From positions 761,638 through 825,637 of the forward strand of contig NZ_VDES01000002.1 of NCBI RefSeq assembly GCF_013607875.1: a stretch of DNA of 64,000 nucleotides, given 5' to 3'. Positions within the stretch are counted from its first letter, which is position 1; each line of letters begins with the position of its first letter. Source of the stretch: Blastomonas ursincola (lineage in GTDB: Bacteria > Pseudomonadota > Alphaproteobacteria > Sphingomonadales > Sphingomonadaceae). A program made the translations under genes and the position numbers. Shown here one piece after another: positions 60,871-64,000 of the stretch. The notes below the pieces were generated by a model that was given only the letters and a program-made list of their open reading frames with translations, was not told where the DNA came from and did no database searches.

Positions 60871-62214
60871 ATGGCCCATCATGCTGACGAGGCGGCGCGC
60901 CCGCGCCGCTTTTCCGCAGGCTCTGCGCTGACCGGCGCGATCCGCGTTCCCGGCGACAAGTCGATCTCGCACCGCGCGCTGATGCTGTCGGCGCTGTGCG
61001 TGGGCGAGAGCCGCATCTCGGGACTACTGGAAGGCGAAGACGTGCTTGCCACCGCCGCCGCGATGCGGGCGATGGGCGCGACGATCGCACGCGGCGACGA
61101 TGGCGTGTGGACGGTGCACGGCGTCGGTGTGGGCGGGCTGATGCAGCCGCAACAGGCGCTCGACATGGGCAATAGCGGCACCTCGACCCGCCTGCTGATG
61201 GGGCTGGTCGCCAGCCACCCGATCACCGCGATGTTCACCGGCGATGCATCCTTGAGCCGCCGCCCGATGGCGCGCGTTACCGATCCGCTCAGCGAAATGG
61301 GCGCGGAGTTTGGCGCCAGCCCCGGCGGCACGCTGCCGCTGATGGTGCGCGGCCTGCAGCCGGCGGTGCCGATCACCTATCGGCTTCCCGTCGCCTCCGC
61401 GCAGGTCAAATCGGCGATCCTGCTCGCCGCGCTCAACACGCCGGGTACCACCACGGTGCTCGAACCGGTGGCGACGCGCGACCATAGCGAAAAGATGCTC
61501 GCCGGATTCGGCGCACCGCTGACGGTCGAGGTCGATGCCGAAGGCGTACGGCATATCTCGGTCACCGGACCGTGCGATCTCAAGGCACAGGATATCGTCG
61601 TTCCGGGCGATCCGTCGTCCGCCGCGTTCTTCATCGTCGCCGCGCTGATCGTGCCGGGATCGGATCTGATCATCGAGAATGTCGGCATGAACGTCACCCG
61701 CACCGGCATCATTACCGTGCTCGAGGCGATGGGCGGGCAGATTGAGCGGCTTAATGAACGCACCGTCGGCGGCGAGCCGGTGGCGGACCTGCGCGTGCGG
61801 GCGAGCGCGCTCAAGGGAATCACCGTCGATCCCGCGATCGTGCCAAGCATGGTCGACGAGTTTCCGGTGTTCTTCATCGCCGCCGCGATGGCCGAGGGTA
61901 CGACCGTGACCTCGGGGCTCGACGAGTTGCGCGTCAAGGAATCGGACCGGCTCGCCACCATGGCGCGTGGGCTCGAGGCGATCGGCGCGGCGGTGGAAGA
62001 GCGCGAGGACGGCCTTGTCATCACCGGCAGCGGGGGCAGCGCGCTGCCCGGCGGCGGGCCGATCACGACATCGCTCGACCACCGTATCGCGATGAGCTTT
62101 GCGGTGGCGGGGCTGGTGAGCGATTCGGGCGTCGAGGTCGACGACACGCGGCCCATCGCGACCAGCTTCCCCGATTTCCTGACGCTGCTCGAAAGCGCGC
62201 AGGCTGGGGCATGA
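60871..62214 (+). CDS. aroA: 3-phosphoshikimate 1-carboxyvinyltransferase (EPSP synthase)
   Basis: 447 residues from ATG 60871. Makes EPSP from shikimate-3-phosphate and PEP, sixth step of the shikimate pathway. PGDKSISHRALMLSA, MGNSGTSTRLLMG and the C-terminal DELRVKESDRLATMARGLEAIG are intact. The stop overlaps the start of a small membrane protein by four bases. With cmk downstream, the aroA-cmk order is the usual one, interrupted here by two genes. Confidence 0.96.
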   Translation: MAHHADEAARPRRFSAGSALTGAIRVPGDKSISHRALMLSALCVGESRISGLLEGEDVLATAAAMRAMGATIARGDDGVWTVHGVGVGGLMQPQQALDMGNSGTSTRLLMGLVASHPITAMFTGDASLSRRPMARVTDPLSEMGAEFGASPGGTLPLMVRGLQPAVPITYRLPVASAQVKSAILLAALNTPGTTTVLEPVATRDHSEKMLAGFGAPLTVEVDAEGVRHISVTGPCDLKAQDIVVPGDPSSAAFFIVAALIVPGSDLIIENVGMNVTRTGIITVLEAMGGQIERLNERTVGGEPVADLRVRASALKGITVDPAIVPSMVDEFPVFFIAAAMAEGTTVTSGLDELRVKESDRLATMARGLEAIGAAVEEREDGLVITGSGGSALPGGGPITTSLDHRIAMSFAVAGLVSDSGVEVDDTRPIATSFPDFLTLLESAQAGA

Positions 62215-62471
62215 GCCCGCTTGTCGCCAATATCATCGGCATTATCGGCAGCGTGCTGTTCATGGGCGGCTTCATCTATGCCAACCGGGCCCGGCAGATC
62301 GACAAGCTGCTGTTCAACGCGATCAACTTGGCAGGTGCCATCCTGCTGCTCATCTCGCTTTCGGTGCATTTCAACCTCGCGGCCGTGATTCTCGAGACTG
62401 CCTGGGGTCTGATCGCGCTATCGGGGATCATCAGCGCGCTGCGTGCGCGGCGCGAGGGGAAACCATCATGA
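62211..62471 (+). CDS. Small membrane protein, CBU_0592-like
   Basis: 86 residues, three membrane segments (LVANIIGIIGSVLFMGGFIYA, LLFNAINLAGAILLLISLSV, LAAVILETAWGLIALSGII). Resembles the CBU_0592 family found next to various metabolic genes. Function unknown. Overlaps aroA (ATGA) and the beta-lactamase gene by four bases, so translated as one coupled run. Confidence 0.8.
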   Translation: MSPLVANIIGIIGSVLFMGGFIYANRARQIDKLLFNAINLAGAILLLISLSVHFNLAAVILETAWGLIALSGIISALRARREGKPS

Positions 62472-63397
62472 AACGAACCGTCCTTTTCACCCTCCTGCTG
62501 ACGGGCTGCGCCTCTGCCCCGATGGCCACCCCGCGCCTTGCGAGCGATGCGCAGATCGCCGCGGCCGAAGCAGAGCCCGTCGGCGAGTTCGCGACCGAGA
62601 TGCGCTGGAACGATCGGATGGCCCCTTTCACCATCCTGGATAACGTTCATTATGTCGGCACCGCCGGGATCGGCGTGTTCCTGGTCACCACGCCCGAGGG
62701 GCATGTGCTGATCGATGGCGCGCTCGCTCAATCGGTGCCGCAGATCCTGGACAATATCCGCACGCTGGGCTTCGAGCCCAAGGACGTAAAGTATATCCTC
62801 AACACGCATGGCCATTTCGACCATGCCGCAGGGCTGGCGGGCCTGCAGCGCGCGAGCGGCGCCAAGGTCATCGGCAGCGCGGCGGACAAGCCCTATCTGG
62901 AGGCCGGGCGTGTCGACCATGGCCCGACAAAGGACGCGCTGTTTCCGCCGGTGCGGGTCGATCGCACGGTCGGAGACGGCGATACGGTCAGGTTGGGCGG
63001 GACCACGCTGACCGCGCATCTGACGCCGGGCCACTCGCCGGGATGCACCTCATGGGGCCTGACCGCGAAGGATTCCACCGGCACCCCTCGCAAGGTCTTC
63101 CTGCATTGCAGCGCTTCGCTGGGCGGCCAGTCGCTGGTGCCGCCCGCCTATCCGGGCATGGCCGACAATTACCGCGCCAGCTTCGCCAAGGTTCGGGCGA
63201 TACAGGCAGACGTGTTTCTCGCTAACCATGACATGTTCTTCGGCCTGCACGAAAAGCGCGCGCGGCAGCTGGCGGGAGAAAGGGACGCCTTTGTCGATCC
63301 GGGCGAGTTGCAGCGGTTCAACAGCGCTATGGAGCAAGGTTTCCTGAAGGCCCTGGCCAAAGAGCAGGCCGCTGCAGACGCGGGCAAGCGGCCATGA
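62468..63397 (+). CDS. Subclass B3 metallo-beta-lactamase family lipoprotein
   Basis: 309 residues. Lipobox LLTGCAS after a short hydrophobic start suggests a lipid anchor. The zinc ligands are all present: HGHFDH (His114, His116, Asp118, His119), GHSPGC (His189) and ANHDMFF (His254), the B3 arrangement. Close relatives hydrolyse carbapenems, but activity and spectrum cannot be told from sequence. Coupled by overlaps to the preceding small membrane protein and to cmk, so it is produced with core genes. Confidence 0.85.
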   Translation: MKRTVLFTLLLTGCASAPMATPRLASDAQIAAAEAEPVGEFATEMRWNDRMAPFTILDNVHYVGTAGIGVFLVTTPEGHVLIDGALAQSVPQILDNIRTLGFEPKDVKYILNTHGHFDHAAGLAGLQRASGAKVIGSAADKPYLEAGRVDHGPTKDALFPPVRVDRTVGDGDTVRLGGTTLTAHLTPGHSPGCTSWGLTAKDSTGTPRKVFLHCSASLGGQSLVPPAYPGMADNYRASFAKVRAIQADVFLANHDMFFGLHEKRARQLAGERDAFVDPGELQRFNSAMEQGFLKALAKEQAAADAGKRP

Positions 63398-64000
63398 TCA
63401 TCGCGGTCGATGGACCTACGGCGAGCGGCAAGGGCACGATCGCCAGGGCGCTGGCCAAGCATTTCGGGCTGCCGCATCTCGACACCGGGCTGCTCTATCG
63501 CGCCGTCGGCGTGATGGCGGTGAGGCTGGGCGGCGATCCCGACAATCCCGACGAGGCGCTGGCCGGTTGCGCGTTCGACGATGCGCTGCTGAACGACGAC
63601 CATCTGCGCAGTGAGATGGCAGGTGGCCTTGCCAGCCGCGCCTCGCGTCACCCTGCGGTCCGCCAGGCGCTACTCGAACGGCAGCGGGCGTTTGCATCGC
63701 AACCGGGCGGGGCAGTGCTCGACGGTCGCGATATCGGCACGGTGATCGCGCCCGATGCTGCGGCCAAGCTGTTCGTCACCGCCAGCGTCGCCGCACGCGC
63801 CGCGCGGCGCTATCATGAGATGCTGAGCCGGGGCGAACAGGTGACGCTGGAGGAGATCGCGGCAGACCTCGCCGCACGTGACGCGCGCGATTCCGGAAGG
63901 GCGGTCGCGCCGCTCAAGCCCGCCGATGACGCGCTCTTGCTTGATACCAGCGATTTGACTATAGGGCAGGCCGTTCAAAGGGCCATAGAGCTGGTGAACG
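63394..64000 (+). CDS. cmk: Cytidylate kinase (3' end outside window)
   Basis: First 202 codons visible from ATG 63394; the frame runs off the window edge. Phosphorylates CMP and dCMP. P-loop [12 protein letters not shown], the [11 protein letters not shown] substrate segment and [15 protein letters not shown] are clear. The start overlaps the beta-lactamase stop by four bases (ATGA). rpsA commonly follows cmk, so it probably lies just beyond this window. Confidence 0.93.
   Translation, partial: MIIAVDGPTASGKGTIARALAKHFGLPHLDTGLLYRAVGVMAVRLGGDPDNPDEALAGCAFDDALLNDDHLRSEMAGGLASRASRHPAVRQALLERQRAFASQPGGAVLDGRDIGTVIAPDAAAKLFVTASVAARAARRYHEMLSRGEQVTLEEIAADLAARDARDSGRAVAPLKPADDALLLDTSDLTIGQAVQRAIELVN

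Noticed and set aside
1-64000. CRISPR arrays, rRNA or insertion sequences
   Set aside because: No regularly spaced repeats, no rRNA signatures and no transposase-like protein were found.

Overview
The window reads as chromosome of a GC-rich alphaproteobacterium, most likely a member of the Sphingomonadales. Supporting this are MipZ (1057-1869) and DivK (8824-9186) of the alphaproteobacterial cell-cycle machinery, DUF3572 and TIGR02300/FYDLN proteins, an Mg-type HemB, tandem amidohydrolases beside a POT peptide carrier, and a GGAAC-N16-CGTT promoter of the EcfG general-stress type. Almost everything is coding; gaps are short. No rRNA, transposase, integrase or CRISPR array was seen. One tRNA is present, tRNA-Ala(GGC).

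Layout. 1-9.2 kb: M20 amidohydrolase (cut by the window start), mipZ, panC, a Sel1 protein, an S9 peptidase, a GNAT/GDPD/RidA set, a HAD hydrolase, DUF3572 and divK. 9.2-15.5 kb: thiolase with a palindromic operator, ABC-F ATPase, a secreted EF-hand protein and an OmpR-type two-component pair. 15.5-23.5 kb: hemB, gamma carbonic anhydrase, PAS protein, small membrane proteins, secreted nuclease, a two-motif retropepsin-like protease, an Lhr-type helicase and an NnrU protein. 23.5-33.9 kb: two tandem amidohydrolases (one without the HxH metal motif), POT transporter, nitroreductase, SPFH/ribbon-helix-helix pair, hemerythrin-like protein, M20 peptidase and zinc alcohol dehydrogenase.

34.0-35.24 kb is the most distinctive stretch: a sharply AT-rich insertion with a single gene, a SIR2-like protein resembling one-gene NAD-depleting phage defences. 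After it come a LysR regulator divergent from mmsA-VOC-mmsB (valine catabolism), a lipoprotein esterase, and a nuclease-toxin/immunity pair (40.2-41.5 kb) in which the toxin frame carries one internal stop codon.

41.6-50 kb: SDR, purF, hisI, a lipoprotein, a LiuR-like MerR regulator with its palindrome and acyl-CoA dehydrogenase, a stress-promoter-driven secreted acidic protein, a globin-coupled chemoreceptor and an acetyltransferase. 51-57.7 kb: the DabA/DabB inorganic-carbon uptake pair with an NhaR-like LysR, and on the other strand a degenerate isocitrate/isopropylmalate-dehydrogenase-like protein and an ArsR regulator. 57.8-64 kb: M28 peptidase, NAD(P)-binding protein, tRNA-Ala, TIGR02300 protein, then aroA - small membrane protein - B3 metallo-beta-lactamase - cmk, a translationally coupled run with a beta-lactamase-family lipoprotein set between two housekeeping genes. 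cmk is cut by the window end.
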